Source of the DNA: Craterostigma plantagineum
Taxonomy: Eukaryota > Streptophyta > Magnoliopsida > Lamiales > Linderniaceae
NCBI GenBank assembly: GCA_027422505.1
Contig: JAPQWV010000028.1
Location: forward strand, 6,910,001 to 6,974,000
Length of the DNA: 64,000 nucleotides
Reading direction: 5' to 3'
In this document: piece after piece, positions 24,355 through 37,012 of the stretch
Layout of the letters: each line of letters starts with the position of its first letter
Position numbering within the stretch: the stretch's first letter is position 1
Notes under the pieces: model-generated
Told to the model about the DNA's origin: nothing
The model's input: only the letters and a program-made list of their open reading frames with translations
The model's database searches: none
Position numbers and translations under genes: made by a program

Positions 24355-24771
24355 TGTGACGCCCCGACTTCCTAACCGCCTAACCTAGCGCATTTCTACG
24401 TGCCTAGCGAGTTTGTAAGTAAAGAAGTGCACCGAAAACGCGTACAAATTTTTCATTTTTCATTTACGAAGTGGAACATAGTTCTATACAAGACAAAAGA
24501 ATGCATGTCGAACATCAAGTTCCAGACATGGTCTATCTACAATGGCGAAGGTGTGTCGGCACAGCAAAAGCTCCTATGCGCCCGGCCTCACAGGTCGTCA
24601 TCCACACACACACGTCCACCCCAAAAGTAGCACGAAGCTCCAAACGATTGGTCTTGCCTTCAAAACGCGGTCACATACCGTGATCGCCGGTGCCTACAAC
24701 ACACAACGTAAGGAATGAGCCACCGAGGCTCAGTAAGTAGAAATCATGCATGTGTGCATGTGTCACTCCCC

Positions 24772-24908
24772 CGCAACGGCAATCCGCGCCGATGCATATA
24801 ACACTCGCAAAGGCAATCCACGCCGATGCATATAACACTCACAAAGGCGAACCACGCCGATGCATATAATCACTCGCAAAGGCGAACCACGCCGATGCAT
24901 ATAACACT
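24772..24908. repeat. Four 34-35 bp tandem units in LTR
   Basis: The units begin CGCAAAGGC and end CGATGCATATAACACT. They lie at 24772-24805, 24806-24839, 24840-24874 and 24875-24908. The same array occurs in the other LTR from about 32450 to 32586. Confidence 0.9.
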
Positions 24909-25869
24909 CGTACCAACGTACTCAGACTAATGTCACTCAGGGCCCTCGGCTAATCTCACTATGCACCACAAGAGCTCACGTCCCTCAGGGACAACACGAC
25001 AGCGGTCCACGCCGGATGGCCGAACCCTAGGATGCACATCGTTCCCCTAGGTCGCCATATAATCCCGGTCGTCCCCGACTGTCCAGCGGTCGCTCACGCT
25101 GGTAGCCCACGCTGAGGTAGCCTACACCAGGGTTCCACCCTGTGTCGCTTACACCCTCAGGTCGCACCCTCCAGGTCGCACCTTACCGCCACGGGCCATG
25201 CCCAAATCCTATCCACAGGATATCAATATATATATCTACAATAATAGTACGACGACGCTAAAACGCCGCCCTGATAGCATAGGAGACAGCCCCTGACTCA
25301 ACTACGAGTCGACACACTTGCCCACATCGGCAAGTCCTCGTCGCGTACAAGCGACACATCATTACGCACACTCAATCCCACGACCCTTCCTCACGAGTTC
25401 GTGTGTGCACGTGAGTATGCATATCAGATGCAGGTAAATGCAACGTAGACTTACCACATTTAAATACTTAAATCAATTTACGAAGTCATGAAACCATATA
25501 AGCACGTAATCACGCAAATTAGGCACGTAAAACAAGTTGTGTGTCGTAGTTGGACTTCTACTTACCTGTCGTCCGAAGGTAATTAGTATCCTCCCCGTTA
25601 GCTCCTAACGTACGACCTTTAAACATAATATCATCGTATTAGTATTACGCCCTCGTTAATTAATTAATTAGGTCGAACGAAATTATCGGACTACATTAAT
25701 TTCGCTAGATTTCTTGCTAACTTTGAGTCTAGGCTAATTTCCCGCCCCAACAATTTCTAAGTTATGTTAGTACTAACTTTTAATCTAAGGGGCTCGGCGA
25801 AATATCTAAGTGTTCAAGTCATTTGGTCGATTCATATATTATATAGTTAGGTCGATCGATTATATAAAC

Positions 25870-26605
25870 ATGTATTTGCCCGATTTGTACTTAGCATGAA
25901 TGTGTCCGATTTCCCCTTTATGCAATTTGCCCGATTTCATGACATTGTAACTCTCAAATTGCTGAGATTTCTTAAGGCATCAAATCGCCCGACTTCTTGT
26001 TGTTTCAATTTAAACTCGGCGATTTCTTCTTAGCGTGCCACGTGTTCATGTTGCTCAATCGCCCGAAATGTGGCTTTATGGAGCTTGGCGGAATCGCCCG
26101 ATTTCAGCATCAAATGACTTACCACTCCATACTATAATCGCCCGATTTGGTGTTTGTTAAACTTGGTTTCCACCCGATTTAGAAATCGCCGTGCTTTTTC
26201 ATCAGCATGACGTCATCCCGAATCCATGCATGGATTGATTTAAGCATTTCGGCCGATTTTAGGGTTCGCAAGGATGGAAATCGCCCGATTTACATCTTGC
26301 ATGAAATCGCCCGATTTCAGGGTCTGTTGAGCTCTATCTCGGCGATTTGTTCTCCTTTCGCCACGTGGATTATTCTTTTAAATCGTCCGATTTTAGGTTT
26401 CGCATGAAATCGCCCGATTTCATGCTTTGAGATACTCCAAATCGCCGAGATCCTCTAAGGCTTAAATCGCACGATTTGTCATATAACTAAAATCGCCCGA
26501 TTTACTACTTAATCTAAACTTATACTAACATGTTCTGAAATCGCCCGATTATATGTCCCTCTCATTCACTTTCGATCGATTTCTCTCATGTACGAATCGC
26601 CCGAA
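25870..26605. repeat. Cluster of ATCGCCCGATTT palindromic motifs in LTR
   Basis: About twenty exact or one-off copies of AAATCGCCCGATTT occur. The arms AAATCG and CGATTT are reverse complements around CC. Clear copies are near 26087, 26141, 26283, 26308, 26409 and 26492. The other LTR carries the same cluster at about 33548-34283. Confidence 0.85.
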
Positions 26606-27363
26606 ACTAACTTCTCATTATTATTCCAGTCGAACTTACGAATCTCGTTCTCTCTTCATCCTTAAAATCGTGTGAGTCTCTACCCCAAAAGTAAGGTTAT
26701 AAGTTCTAAATCATTCACTAAATCACCCTATCCTAGTTCACTCAAAGTAACGACCCTAATATTCCCTAAGTTTCGTGAACCTCATATGATTCTTAAAACT
26801 GAAATATCTTAGATTATGAAATTTCGAGACTAGAAAGGATGCTTTACTTACCAACTCGAATTCTTAGCTACTTGGAATGCCTATTTGTGGTGAAAATCGT
26901 CTCGGCTCCTTCCCTTTCCTCCCTCTTGTCTTTCGATGTTCTCCTTAGGTGTGGGTGTGTAGTTGGTGGTTTAGGGAAGGTTCTTCTTCATTTTAATATT
27001 TTAAGCATAAGGCATGGTGATGGGTCTTGGTAAGGACGAAAATATCCCACCTTTTAAGGAGCTTTGCCTACCAAGTTGGGCCTAAATCAATTTTGGGCTT
27101 AATTTTTAATTCTAGGCCATTTGAGACTTAACTTTACCATTTTACACATAGCTTAGTCTTTTCTTGGTCTCTTTTCGAAATTCTAATAAATTCGGGTATC
27201 AGGTGACCCGAATAAATTTCCACGAGACGTCTAGGTGTCACAAGCACTTAAGGCACATAAGTCGCATTAATGCACGTAAATCATACAAATGCACGTAAAG
27301 CACAAAATCATATTTTCGCTAATTTATTGGCCCTAAAGACTTACGGGGAACCCGGGTGCTACA

Positions 27364-27378
27364 TCCTCCCCCCCTTAA
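27364..27378 (-). other. Polypurine tract of Tekay-like element
   Basis: On the - strand it reads TTAAGGGGGGAGGA next to the LTR start TGTAGCACCC. Confidence 0.88.
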
Positions 27379-27398
27379 GGAGGATTTCGCCCCCGAAA

Positions 27399-30300
27399 TC
27401 AGCCCGTTCGGAACAATTCAGGATAGCGGGTTTTCATCTCATCCTCGCGTTCCCAGGTGGCTTCTTCTATCGATTGGTTTCGCCACAGAACTTTTACTAG
27501 AGGAATCTCTTTGTTCCTAAGCCTCTTCGTCTCATGCATCAATATTTCCACTGGGACTTCTTCATAGCTCAGGTCTGGTTTCAAATGTTGGTGCAGCGAG
27601 TCGTTTATCAACACGTGGCTTGGGTCGGTGATATACTTCCGCAACGTGGAAATATGGAATACATCGTGTACTTGCGACAACGATGCTGGTAGTTCTAGTT
27701 GGTATGCCACTTCACCAACTCTCTTTATTATCTTGAAGGGACCGATGTATCTCGGACTTAGTTTTCCCTTCTTTCCGAACCTTTTGACTCCCTTCATCGG
27801 TGATACTTTCACAAAGACCCAATCATCAACTTCGAATTCTAGCGGTCTACGTCTCCGATCCGCATAACTCTTCTGTCTACTTTGCGCCGTGCGTATTCTT
27901 TCTCGGATCATCGTAATAATTTCCGTCATTTCCCGTATCATGTCTGGGCCTAACATCGCCCGTTCACCTACTTCATCCCAATGCACTGGGGACCTGCACT
28001 TCCGTCCGTACAAGGCTTCATACGGAGCCATTCCAATTGTAGCTTGATAGCTATTGTTGTACGAGAATTCTACAAGTGGAAGGTACTTGCTCCAGTTGCC
28101 TTTGAAATCAAGTACGCAAGCTCGTAGCATATCTTCCAGTGTTTGGATCGTCCGCTCGGATTGGCCGTCCGTTTGCGGATGATATGCTGTACTAAATGCC
28201 AACTTTGTCCCCATGGCCTTTTGTAAACTTGTCCAGAATTTAGATAGAAACCGTGAATCGCGGTCTGAAACTATCGTTAAGGGTGTCCCATGGAGTCTTA
28301 CTATCTCTTGGATGTATAATTCTGCATACCGCTCCATGGTAAATGTTGTACTTATCGGCAGAAAATGGGCAGATTTCGTAAGTCGGTCTACAATTACCCA
28401 GATTGCGTCGTGTCCGTTCGCATTCCTTGGCAATCCGCTCACGAAATCCATCGTTATATTGTCCCATTTCCACTCTGGGATTGGTAAAGGTTGTAGTGTC
28501 CCAGCCGGCCGCTGATGTTCTGCCTTGATTTGCTGGCAAGTGAGGCATTGGCTCACGAACGTCGCTACGTCCTTTTTCATTCCCGGCCACCAGTAGTTAG
28601 TCCTTAGATCCCTATATAGCTTCGTAGCCCCCGGATGTATCGAATATGGCGTGGTATGTGCTTCTGTCATTATGACTCGTCTGAGGTCCACGTCGTTCGG
28701 AACGTACAATCTACTCTTGTAGTTTAAGCTTCCGTCGTCCCGAAATGCGAAGTCCGTCGTCGACTGCTCAGTCTGCGCTCCCTTGGTTTTCATGTAAAAC
28801 TCGTCGTTTTCCTGTGCCTTTTTGATCTGCTCCAGTAGCGTTGGTTGCAGAGTCAGAGCTGCTAACTTCACCTCGACTTCTCCCAATGGTACGACTTCCA
28901 CGTCGAGTCGTTGAAGTTCCGCGCTTACTGATTTCCGGCTTAGTGCATCTGCTACCACGTTCGCCTTCCCTGGGTGGTAGTTGATTACACAATCATAGTC
29001 TTTCACCAATTCCAGCCACCGTCTTTGTCTCATATTGAGTTCCTTCTGGGTGAAGAAATACTTTAAACTCTTGTGGTCGGTGTAGATTTCGCATCTCTCT
29101 CCATACAAGTAGTGCCTCCAAATCTTGAGAGCGAAAACCACCGCAGCAAGCTCCAAGTCGTGTGTAGGGTAGTTCTTTTCGTACTCCTTTAGTTGTCGTG
29201 AGGCGTAAGCCACCACGTTACCGTTCTGCATCAGTACGCATCCTAACCCATTCTTCGAGGCATCGCTATACACTGAGAACCCTCCTGTTCCCGTGGGTAT
29301 CGTTAGTACTGGGGCTGTAGTAAGCCGCTTTTTCAGTTCTTGGAAGCTTCGTTCACACTCCTCGTTCCATAGAAAAGGCGTGTTCTTCTTGGTCAACCTT
29401 GTCAGCGTAGAGGCGATTCTAGAGAAATCCTTGATGAATTTCCTATAGTAGCCTGCTAAGCCTAGGAAGCTCCGTACTTCCGTTACGTTAGTCGGCTGCG
29501 ACCAGTCACTAATTGCTTCTATCTTGCTCGGGTCCACCGAGATTCCCGCTCCCGAGACGATGTGTCCCAAGAACGCTACTTGATCCAGCCAAAATTCACA
29601 CTTCTTATATTTGGCGTACAACTGTTTTTCCCTCAATACTCCGAGTACTACTCGTAGGTGTTGTTCGTGCTCCTCCTTCGTCTTGGAGTAGACGAGGATG
29701 TCATCTATGAACACGATCACGAACTTGTCTAGATAGGCTTCGAACACCCGGTTCATTAGGTCCATGAAGGCCGCCGGTGCGTTCGTCAGTCCAAAGGGCA
29801 TAACCAAAAATTCGAAATGCCCGTATCTGGTACTGAACGCCGTTTTGGGAATGTCTTCTTTGCGGATTTTCAGTTGATGGTACCCCGACCTCAAGTCGAT
29901 CTTAGAAAATACTGTGGCGCCTTGTAGTTGGTCGAAGAGGTCGTCTATTCGGGGTAGTGGATACTTATTCTTAATCGTCAGTTTGTTCAACTCTCTGTAA
30001 TCTATACACAGTCTCATCGAGCCATCCTTCTTTCGTACGAATAGGACTGGCGCACCCCAGGGAGAAAAGCTAGTTTGAATGAATCCTTTTTGTAGGAGTT
30101 CATCTATTTGTTCCTTCAACTCCTTTAATTCGGTTGGCGCTAAGCGATATGGAGCCTTGGACACTGGTGCTGCTCCCGGCACCAGGTCAATCGTAAACTC
30201 AATTTCTCTGTCTGGGGGTAATCCCGGCAAGTCCTCCGGGAATACGTCGGAGAATTCCTTAATCACGGGTACGTCTTCGAGTTTCGTGGGGGTATTCTCT

Positions 30301-31877
30301 TCTACCTTCAGCGCGAACACCAGGTATGCCTCGCATCCTGAGTTGACTAATCGCTGAGCTTTTAAGGCTGATATCCTCGGAGTGCCTCTCCTCTTCGTTG
30401 TCCCCTGGAAGGTTAGAGGTTCCTCCCCTTCTAAACTGAACGTAACCACTTTACGGTTACAGTCTATCACTGCTCCGTACTTCGAGAGCCAGTCCATCCC
30501 GAGGATCACCTCGTAGTCGTCCATCGGGATGACTATTAGGTCTACAGATAATTCCCTATTACCGACTAGGACCGGGCAATTTCTTAGCATTTGGCTAGTC
30601 CTAGTTGGTGCCCCGCTTGGAATTGCTACGCTATACTCATAATCTACTCGCTCAGGCGTTATCCCAAGTTTCATCACATACTTCACAGACGCAAACGAGT
30701 GGGTCGCCCCGGAATCTACTAGAATGCACGTGGGAGTTTGGTGGATCAGTAGGGTACCTGCTACCACCTCCGGATTGTTCTCTGCTTCCTCGGATGTGAT
30801 GGTGTACACCCGAGCTGGCACCATTTGAGGTCCTGCCTGACTCCCAGCCCGATTTCCCGATGTACCTTCCGGGCACTGTCTCACAAAGTGGCCCGGCTTC
30901 CCGCATTTGAAGCATGTGTTGGCTTGCATGTTGCAGTTTCCAAAGTGCCTTTTCCCACACCTCTGGCAATTTGGAGCCGGCGCTGCTCCCTGGTTCTGAT
31001 TTGGGTTCGGGGGTCTATTCATCATCCCCTGAGGCTGTTGAGGAGGCCTGTTCTGAAATTTCTTCTTGCCCCCTTTAGGCACGAACTGCCGTTTCTGGTC
31101 TCCTCCGCTCCATTGCGCTCCTTGCATTTGCGCGAATTTGCGTTTGGCTTCTTGTGCCCTCAAGATCCTGGCTTCCGCCTGTTCAGCAACCATAGCTCTC
31201 TCTGCCACCTGAGAGTAAGTAGCTCCCTGTATTCCCGCCATGCTCACATCCCTATAGAGCTCGGGCTTCAATCCCTCCAGAAAGCGTTCGACTTTAAGAG
31301 CTTCCGTGCTGATCATGTGAGCAGCGAACCTGGACAGCTGCTCAAACTTCCTTATGTACTCGGCCACTGTCATGGGCCCCTGCCTGAGATTGATGAATTC
31401 GTTCAGGCGCTGTGCTCGAATCGGGGCGGTGAGGTACTTGCCCCTGAACAATTCCTTGAATCTTTCCCAGCTCATTGTAGCGGGGTTCTCCAACACCATG
31501 ATGGTGTCCCACCAGTGTCCTGCGCTCCCTCGTAGTAGGAACGCAGCACAGAGGGCCTTTTCTGCCTCCGGGACCCTGCTATAAACGAACATGCTCTCAA
31601 GAGTCCTCAACCAGTCTTCAGCCGCTGACGAATCAGCTGTGTCCTCGAAGGTCGGTGGGTTTAACCTTCGGAATCGTTCTCCCACCACCTCAGTCCTTTC
31701 CGCCTGAGTTGGTCCAGCATTAGCAGTATTCTGCTGGATCAGTTGTTGGATCTGCGCCGACTGCTGACGGACTAATTCCGTTAGCTGGAAGATCGTCGCG
31801 TCCCGATTGTCGGGAGGGGCCGTGTTTCCCCTGTTCTGGTCGTCGCCACCACTCGACTCACCTCTCGTTCTTACCAT
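27399..31877 (-). CDS. gag-pol: Gag-pol polyprotein of Tekay-like gypsy element (intact)
   Basis: A single 1492-residue frame. Gag occupies about 60-260. Zinc knuckles lie at 304-315 ([12 protein letters not shown]) and 322-335 ([14 protein letters not shown]). The protease site is D388-S389-G390. RT is at about 590-770 with FIDD at 723-726. RNase H carries D872, E909 and D977. The integrase zinc residues are H1074, H1081, C1111 and C1114, and the core triad is D1144, D1205 and E1241 with the standard 35-residue gap. The C-terminus (about 1438-1485) is chromodomain-like ([18 protein letters not shown]), which in this family is thought to steer integration to heterochromatin. No stop or shift is present, so this copy could be active. 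The stop lies only 35 bases from the 3' LTR. Confidence 0.95.
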   Translation of the reverse strand: MVRTRGESSGGDDQNRGNTAPPDNRDATIFQLTELVRQQSAQIQQLIQQNTANAGPTQAERTEVVGERFRRLNPPTFEDTADSSAAEDWLRTLESMFVYSRVPEAEKALCAAFLLRGSAGHWWDTIMVLENPATMSWERFKELFRGKYLTAPIRAQRLNEFINLRQGPMTVAEYIRKFEQLSRFAAHMISTEALKVERFLEGLKPELYRDVSMAGIQGATYSQVAERAMVAEQAEARILRAQEAKRKFAQMQGAQWSGGDQKRQFVPKGGKKKFQNRPPQQPQGMMNRPPNPNQNQGAAPAPNCQRCGKRHFGNCNMQANTCFKCGKPGHFVRQCPEGTSGNRAGSQAGPQMVPARVYTITSEEAENNPEVVAGTLLIHQTPTCILVDSGATHSFASVKYVMKLGITPERVDYEYSVAIPSGAPTRTSQMLRNCPVLVGNRELSVDLIVIPMDDYEVILGMDWLSKYGAVIDCNRKVVTFSLEGEEPLTFQGTTKRRGTPRISALKAQRLVNSGCEAYLVFALKVEENTPTKLEDVPVIKEFSDVFPEDLPGLPPDREIEFTIDLVPGAAPVSKAPYRLAPTELKELKEQIDELLQKGFIQTSFSPWGAPVLFVRKKDGSMRLCIDYRELNKLTIKNKYPLPRIDDLFDQLQGATVFSKIDLRSGYHQLKIRKEDIPKTAFSTRYGHFEFLVMPFGLTNAPAAFMDLMNRVFEAYLDKFVIVFIDDILVYSKTKEEHEQHLRVVLGVLREKQLYAKYKKCEFWLDQVAFLGHIVSGAGISVDPSKIEAISDWSQPTNVTEVRSFLGLAGYYRKFIKDFSRIASTLTRLTKKNTPFLWNEECERSFQELKKRLTTAPVLTIPTGTGGFSVYSDASKNGLGCVLMQNGNVVAYASRQLKEYEKNYPTHDLELAAVVFALKIWRHYLYGERCEIYTDHKSLKYFFTQKELNMRQRRWLELVKDYDCVINYHPGKANVVADALSRKSVSAELQRLDVEVVPLGEVEVKLAALTLQPTLLEQIKKAQENDEFYMKTKGAQTEQSTTDFAFRDDGSLNYKSRLYVPNDVDLRRVIMTEAHTTPYSIHPGATKLYRDLRTNYWWPGMKKDVATFVSQCLTCQQIKAEHQRPAGTLQPLPIPEWKWDNITMDFVSGLPRNANGHDAIWVIVDRLTKSAHFLPISTTFTMERYAELYIQEIVRLHGTPLTIVSDRDSRFLSKFWTSLQKAMGTKLAFSTAYHPQTDGQSERTIQTLEDMLRACVLDFKGNWSKYLPLVEFSYNNSYQATIGMAPYEALYGRKCRSPVHWDEVGERAMLGPDMIREMTEIITMIRERIRTAQSRQKSYADRRRRPLEFEVDDWVFVKVSPMKGVKRFGKKGKLSPRYIGPFKIIKRVGEVAYQLELPASLSQVHDVFHISTLRKYITDPSHVLINDSLHQHLKPDLSYEEVPVEILMHETKRLRNKEIPLVKVLWRNQSIEEATWEREDEMKTRYPELFRTG

Positions 31878-32017
31878 CTCCTATCCCTATCCTGATTGTC
31901 CTATGGCCAATAAATTATACAACATAGAAATTCACATAGACTTAACACTTACTTGCAAGGCCGCTTCCGCTCTTTTGGGTGTGTGTGTGTGGACGGTCTA
32001 CAGAACCTGTGACCGAA

Positions 32018-32029
32018 GCTCTGATACCA
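32018..32029 (-). other. Primer binding site of Tekay-like element (initiator tRNA-Met)
   Basis: On the - strand it reads TGGTATCAGAGC, three bases inside the 5' LTR end. Confidence 0.92.
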
Positions 32030-32032
32030 CCC

Positions 32033-35000
32033 TGTGACGCCCCGACTTCCTAACCGCCTAACCTAGCGCATTTCTACGTGCCTAGCGAGTTTGTAAGTAA
32101 AGAAGTGCACCGAAAACGCGTACAAATTTTTCATTTTTCATTTACGAAGTGCAACATAGTTCTATACAAGACAAAAGAATGCATGTCGAACATCAAGTTC
32201 CAGACATGGTCTATCTACAACGGCGAAGGTGTGTCGGCACAGCAAAAGCTCCTATGCGCCCGGCCTCACAGGTCGTCATCCACACACACACGTCCACCCC
32301 AAAAGTAGCACGAAGCTCCAAAAGATTGGTCTTGCCTTCAAAACGCGGTCACATACCGTGATCGCCGGTGCCTACAACACACAACGTAAGGAATGAGCCA
32401 CCGAGGCTCAGTAAGTAGAAATCATGCATGTGTGCATGTGTCACTCCCCCGCAACGGCAATCCGCGCCGATGCATATAACACTCGCAAAGGCAATCCACG
32501 CCGATGCATATAACACTCACAAAGGCGAACCACGCCGATGCATATAATCACTCGCAAAGGCGAACCACGCCGATGCATATAACACTCGTACCAACGTACT
32601 CAGACTAATGTCACTCAGGGCCCTCGGCTAATCTCACTATGCACCACAAGAGCTCACGTCCCTCAGGGACAACACGACAGCGGTCCACGCCGGATGGCCG
32701 AACCCTAGGATGCACATCGTTCCCCTAGGTCGCCATATAATCCCGGTCGTCCCCGACTGTCCAGCGGTCGCTCACGCTGGTAGCCCACGCTGAGGTAGCC
32801 TACACCAGGGTTCCACCCTGTGTCGCTTACACCCTCAGGTCGCACCCTCCAGGTCGCACCTTACCGCCACGGGCCATGCCCAAATCCTATCCACAGGATA
32901 TCAATATATATATCTACAATAATAGTACGACGACGCTAAAACGCCGCCCTGATAGCATAGGAGACAGCCCCTGACTCAACTACGAGTCGACACACTTGCC
33001 CACATCGGCAAGTCCTCGTCGCGTACAAGCGACACATCATTACGCACACTCAATCCCACGACCCTTCCTCACGAGTTCGTGTGTGCACGTGAGTATGCAT
33101 ATGCAGATGCAGGTAAATGCAACGTAGACTTACCACATTTAAATACTTAATCAATTTACGAAGTCATGAAACCATATAAGCACGTAATCACGCAAATTAG
33201 GCACGTAAAACAAGTTGTGTGTCGTAGTTGGACTTCTACTTACCTGTCGTCCGAAGGTAATTAGTATCCTCCCCGTTAGCTCCTAACGTACGACCTTTAA
33301 ACATAATATCATCGTATTAGTATTACGCCCTCGTTAATTAATTAATTAGGTCGAACGAAATTATCGGACTACATTAATTTCGCTAGATTTCTTGCTAACT
33401 TTGAGTCTAGGCTAATTTCCCGCCCCAACAATTTCTAAGTTATGTTAGTACTAACTTTTAATCTAAGGGGCTCGGCGAAATATCTAAGTGTTCAAGTCAT
33501 TTGGTCGATTCATATATTATATAGTTAGGTCGATCGATTATATAAACATGTATTTGCCCGATTTGTACTTAGCATGAATGTGTCCGATTTCCCCTTTATG
33601 CAATTTGCCCGATTTCATGACATTGTAACTCTCAAATTGCTGAGATTTCTTAAGGCATCAAATCGCCCGATTTCTTGTTGTTCCAATTTAAACTCGGCGA
33701 TTTCTTCTTAGCGTGCCACGTGTTCATGTTGCTCAATCGCCCGAAATGTGGCTTTATGGAGCTTGGCGGAATCGCCCGATTTCAGCATCAAATGACTTAC
33801 CACTCCATACTATAATCGCCCGATTTGGTGTTTGTTAAACTTGGTTTCCACCCGATTTAGAAATCGCCGTGCTTTTTCATCAGCATGACGTCATCCCGAA
33901 TCCATGCATGGATTGATTTAAGCATTTCGGCCGATTTTAGGGTTCGCAAGGATGGAAATCGCCCGATTTCCATCTTGCATGAAATCGCCCGATTTCAGGG
34001 TCTGTTGAGCTCTATCTCGGCGATTTGTTCTCCTTTCGCCACGTGGATTATTCTTTTAAATCGTCCGATTTTAGGTTTCGCATGAAATCGCCCGATTTCA
34101 TGCTTTGAGATACTCCAAATCGCCGAGATCCTCTAAGGCTTAAATCGCACGATTTGTCATATAACTAAAATCGCCCGATTTACTACTTAATCTAAACTTA
34201 TACTAACATGTTCTGAAATCGCCCGATTATATGTCCCTCTCATTCACTTTCGATCGATTTCTCTCATGTACGAATCGCCCGAAACTAACTTCTCATTATT
34301 ATTCCAGTCGAACTTACGAATCTCGTTCTCTCTTCATCCTTAAAATCGTGTGAGTCTCTACCCCAAAAGTAAGGTTATAAGTTCTAAATCATTCACTAAA
34401 TCACCCTATCCTAGTTCACTCAAAGTAACGACCCTAATATTCCCTAAGTTTCGTGAACCTCATATGATTCTTAAAACTGAAATATCTTAGATTATGAAAT
34501 TTCGAGACTAGAAAGGATGCTTTACTTACCAACTCGAATTCTTAGCTACTTGGAATGCCTATTTGTGGTGAAAATCGTCTCGGCTCCTTCCCTTTCCTCC
34601 CTCTTGTCTTTGATGTTCTCCTTAGGTGTGGGTGTGTAGTTGGTGGTTTAGGGAAGGTTCTTCTTCATTTTAATATTTTAAGCATAAGGCATGGTGATGG
34701 GTCTTGGTAAGGACGAAAATATCCCACCTTTTAAGGAGCTTTGCCTACCAAGTTGGGCCTAAATCAATTTTGGGCTTAATTTTTAATTCTAGGCCATTTG
34801 AGACTTAACTTTACCATTTTACACATAACTTAGTCTTTTCTTGGTCTCTTTTCGAAATTCTAATAAATTCGGGTATCAGGTGACCCGAATAAATTTCCAC
34901 GAGACGTCTAGGTGTCACAAGCACTTAAGGCACATAAGTCGCATTAATGCACGTAAATCATACAAATGCACGTAAAGCACAAAATCATATTTTCGCTAAT

Positions 35001-35040
35001 TTATTGGCCCTAAAGACTTACGGGGAACCCGGGTGCTACA
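32033..35040 (-). repeat. 5' LTR of Tekay-like element
   Basis: The LTR is 3008 bp and nearly identical to 24355-27363. The differences include one-base and two-base indels near 33107, 33140 and 34610. The promoter that drives gag-pol must lie here. The palindrome cluster is at 33548-34283. Confidence 0.93.
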
Positions 35041-35689
35041 GCATGATTTCGTCGTTGATCCGTCTCTTGCGCTTCTCGAGTGGAATTCTCTATTCTTGGC
35101 GTCTCTTTTTCGTCTCTCTATGCTTAGGGTTAAGTTGTGGGAGGTGTCCTCTTTTTTGAATCGAAATTGGGCTTTATATAAGGACTTTCGCAACCTTCAC
35201 AGCCTGGGACATGGGCCTTCACGGCCGTGACAGTCTTCAGCTTTGCCTTCGTGGCTTTCGCACTTCAGTCAGGCCTGATGCACTAGGGTTCACGGCCATG
35301 AACATCTTTGCCTTAGCTCTCTGCCGTGGTTCACGGCCTGGTGCACTTCCTCTCACGCCCATGACGTTCTTCTGCTTGGACTTCGTCGTTCACTGCCCAT
35401 TGTCACGGCCTAGTGTAATAGTATTCACGACCGTGACTTGCTCCAGTGTTGTCTTCTACCTTGCGTCACGGCCTTGTGCACGATGTGTCACGGCCGTGAC
35501 TCTTTCCTGTTTTCGTCGTACTTGCTCCGTTTCGCCTCGTTTTTGCTCCTTTTCGCCCGATAGCCATCCTAAGGTCCTTCAATATCACAGAATTGGTGTA
35601 AATAGAGCATGTAACTGCAAGAAACAATGAAGAATAATCTATTATACCCTGATAACTACTACAATAAACGTATCGATATACGTTTATCA
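35041..35689 (-). repeat. 5' LTR of Athila-like element, second piece
   Basis: This continues the LTR from 24354 after the repeated GCATG and ends TTTATCA at 35689. The outer LTR end is TGATAAACG on the - strand. The CACGGCCGTG palindrome array lies at about 35218-35510. Confidence 0.88.
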
Positions 35690-36436
35690 AGCTCGCTGTT
35701 GAGCAAAGCCGGATTTAGACAGGTGTTTGAGAGTGATAAATATGTACTGACCAAAAACGGTCATTTTGTAGGAAAGGGCTACCACGAAAAAGGACTCTTT
35801 AAGATGAATGTAATGCCTGTAATACGTGAGATTGAGCTCGCTAATAGTAATAAAGAAAGCTCATCTTACTTGGTTAAGTGTTCCAATTTATGGCATCATA
35901 GATTAGGACACATGAGTTTAAATAAAATAAAAAAGTTCCTTCAAAAGATATAAGAGTGAAGTTGAGAATCAATTAAACGAATAAAAATAATTCGAAGTGA
36001 TAGAGGAGGAGAATATGTGGCGCCGTTCGAAGAATTGTGCCAAAAGCACGGCATTATTCATCAAACAACTGCCCATTATTCACCTCAGTCAAACGCCGTT
36101 GCTGAACGCAAAAATAGGTCTCTTAAGGAGATGATAAATGGTATGTTGATCAGTTCTGGCCAACTTCGAACTTGTGGGGGGAAGCAATCCTCTCGGCAAA
36201 CCGCATTCTAAATATGGTGCCACACAATAGCATGACGGCTATCAGCAGGGCACAGAACTGTATGTACAACGGTAAGTCTCGACACATTCGTCGGAGACAT
36301 AACACCGTAAGACATCTTATCTCTAGCGGAATAATTTCCACCGACTATGTAAAGTCAAAGGAAAATAGTGCGTATCCGCTGACAAAAGCCATAACTAGAG
36401 ATCAGTTAGAAAAAGCCGTAAGGGGAATGTGACTAA
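35690..36436 (+). pseudogene. pol: Copia integrase and RNase H remnants (second half of split pol)
   Basis: From 35695 the protease-integrase reading resumes and includes the integrase zinc finger (LWHHRLGHMSLNKIKKF). A deletion and shift lead to core residues RSDRGGEYVAPFEELC and VAERKNRSLKEMIN near 36000-36130. After ANRILNMVPHNSM near 36230 the sequence jumps straight to the RNase H tail (YNGKSRHIRRRHNT near 36265). RT and most of RNase H are therefore deleted. Confidence 0.82.
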
Positions 36437-37012
36437 AAATCCACACAACAAAGAACAAAAACAGTGTAACTCAACCTCGATGAGTGGAGATCCCACGAAC
36501 TTGGTTCAATGAGACAACTAACCTGTGATTAGTTCAGTAATATACTTGGAAACTAATAAAGTCCATTCTCGACAGCTGCCCAAGTAATTTCTCGATGACG
36601 TGTGGTTAGGGTAAGCACGTATGCTTTTAATGATGACTATACCAAATTGGTGGAGTATTTCGGGCTTCTCCAGGATTAAGTCCTAATAGTCAGTCACCTA
36701 TATAAGTGTGAAGTGGGGCCGCTTCAATGGAAAACACTTATAAATCGGAGATATGGTCCACGGCCGAAACGGACACAACGTGAGAATCGAAAAGAGATCA
36801 GATTCATCACAGTGTATAGTCTTGTCTTGGTTCAAAAAGCCGCCAATTCGAGAAATCACGTTCACTGAGCAGTGAGTAAATCCGATAGTATCTCACTAGG
36901 GAAGGTTCAAAGCCACAAGCTACATATCCCGATGCAGTGATGGGTCGTCGGGACTTTCTTGCAAGAGTCAACATGCATAGCATTTGCATTAATTTTCATT
37001 CATGTGGGGGAT
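36437..37012 (+). other. Copia 3' non-coding region and polypurine tract
   Basis: No coding frame is present. It ends CATGTGGGGGAT (37001-37012), the PPT, directly before the LTR start TGTTGGG. Confidence 0.7.

Larger units (their letters stand above)
24355..27363 (-). repeat. 3' LTR of Tekay-like element
   Basis: The LTR is 3009 bp; on the - strand it runs TGTAGCACCC...GGGGCGTCACA. It contains a 34-35 bp tandem repeat (24772-24908) and a dense cluster of AAATCGCCCGATTT-type palindromes (about 25870-26605). The open frames within it are short, match between the two LTRs only because the LTRs do, and show no domain. Confidence 0.93.
24355..35040 (-). mobile_element. Complete Tekay-like chromodomain Ty3/gypsy retrotransposon
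   Basis: The element is 10.7 kb with two 3.0 kb LTRs, an initiator-tRNA PBS, a PPT and one intact gag-pol frame. It is flanked by GCATG on both sides (24350-24354 and 35041-35045). The LTRs are nearly identical: I count about nine differences by eye in 3.0 kb, so it is the youngest large insertion here. Long LTRs, integrase with a C-terminal chromodomain and the iMet PBS fit the Tekay (Del) lineage. It sits inside the 5' LTR of the Athila-like element in the same orientation. Confidence 0.93.
10382..35689 (-). mobile_element. Athila-like Ty3/gypsy element, degenerate, with three nested insertions
   Basis: Read on the - strand the order is 5' LTR (35689 to 23519, interrupted), PBS matching tRNA-Asp (23495-23512), gag, protease, RT, RNase H, integrase, an Athila-type extra ORF, a PPT (11701-11687) and the 3' LTR (11686-10382). 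The LTRs run TGATAAACG...GTGTCGATCA. The PBS type and the extra ORF downstream of integrase fit Athila. All frames are broken by stops, shifts and deletions. Inside it lie a Cassandra TRIM, a solo gypsy LTR and a complete Tekay-like element, each with its own target duplication. Confidence 0.88.

Noticed and set aside
24400..24683. Overlapping small frames repeated at 32078-32361
   Set aside because: Duplicated because they lie in the two Tekay-like LTRs; no protein signature.
24772..24908. CRISPR-like regular repeats
   Set aside because: Units are contiguous tandem copies without unique spacers, in a plant LTR.
30825..31535. 236-codon frame on the + strand opposite gag
   Set aside because: Shadow of the intact gag-pol frame on the other strand; no independent domain.
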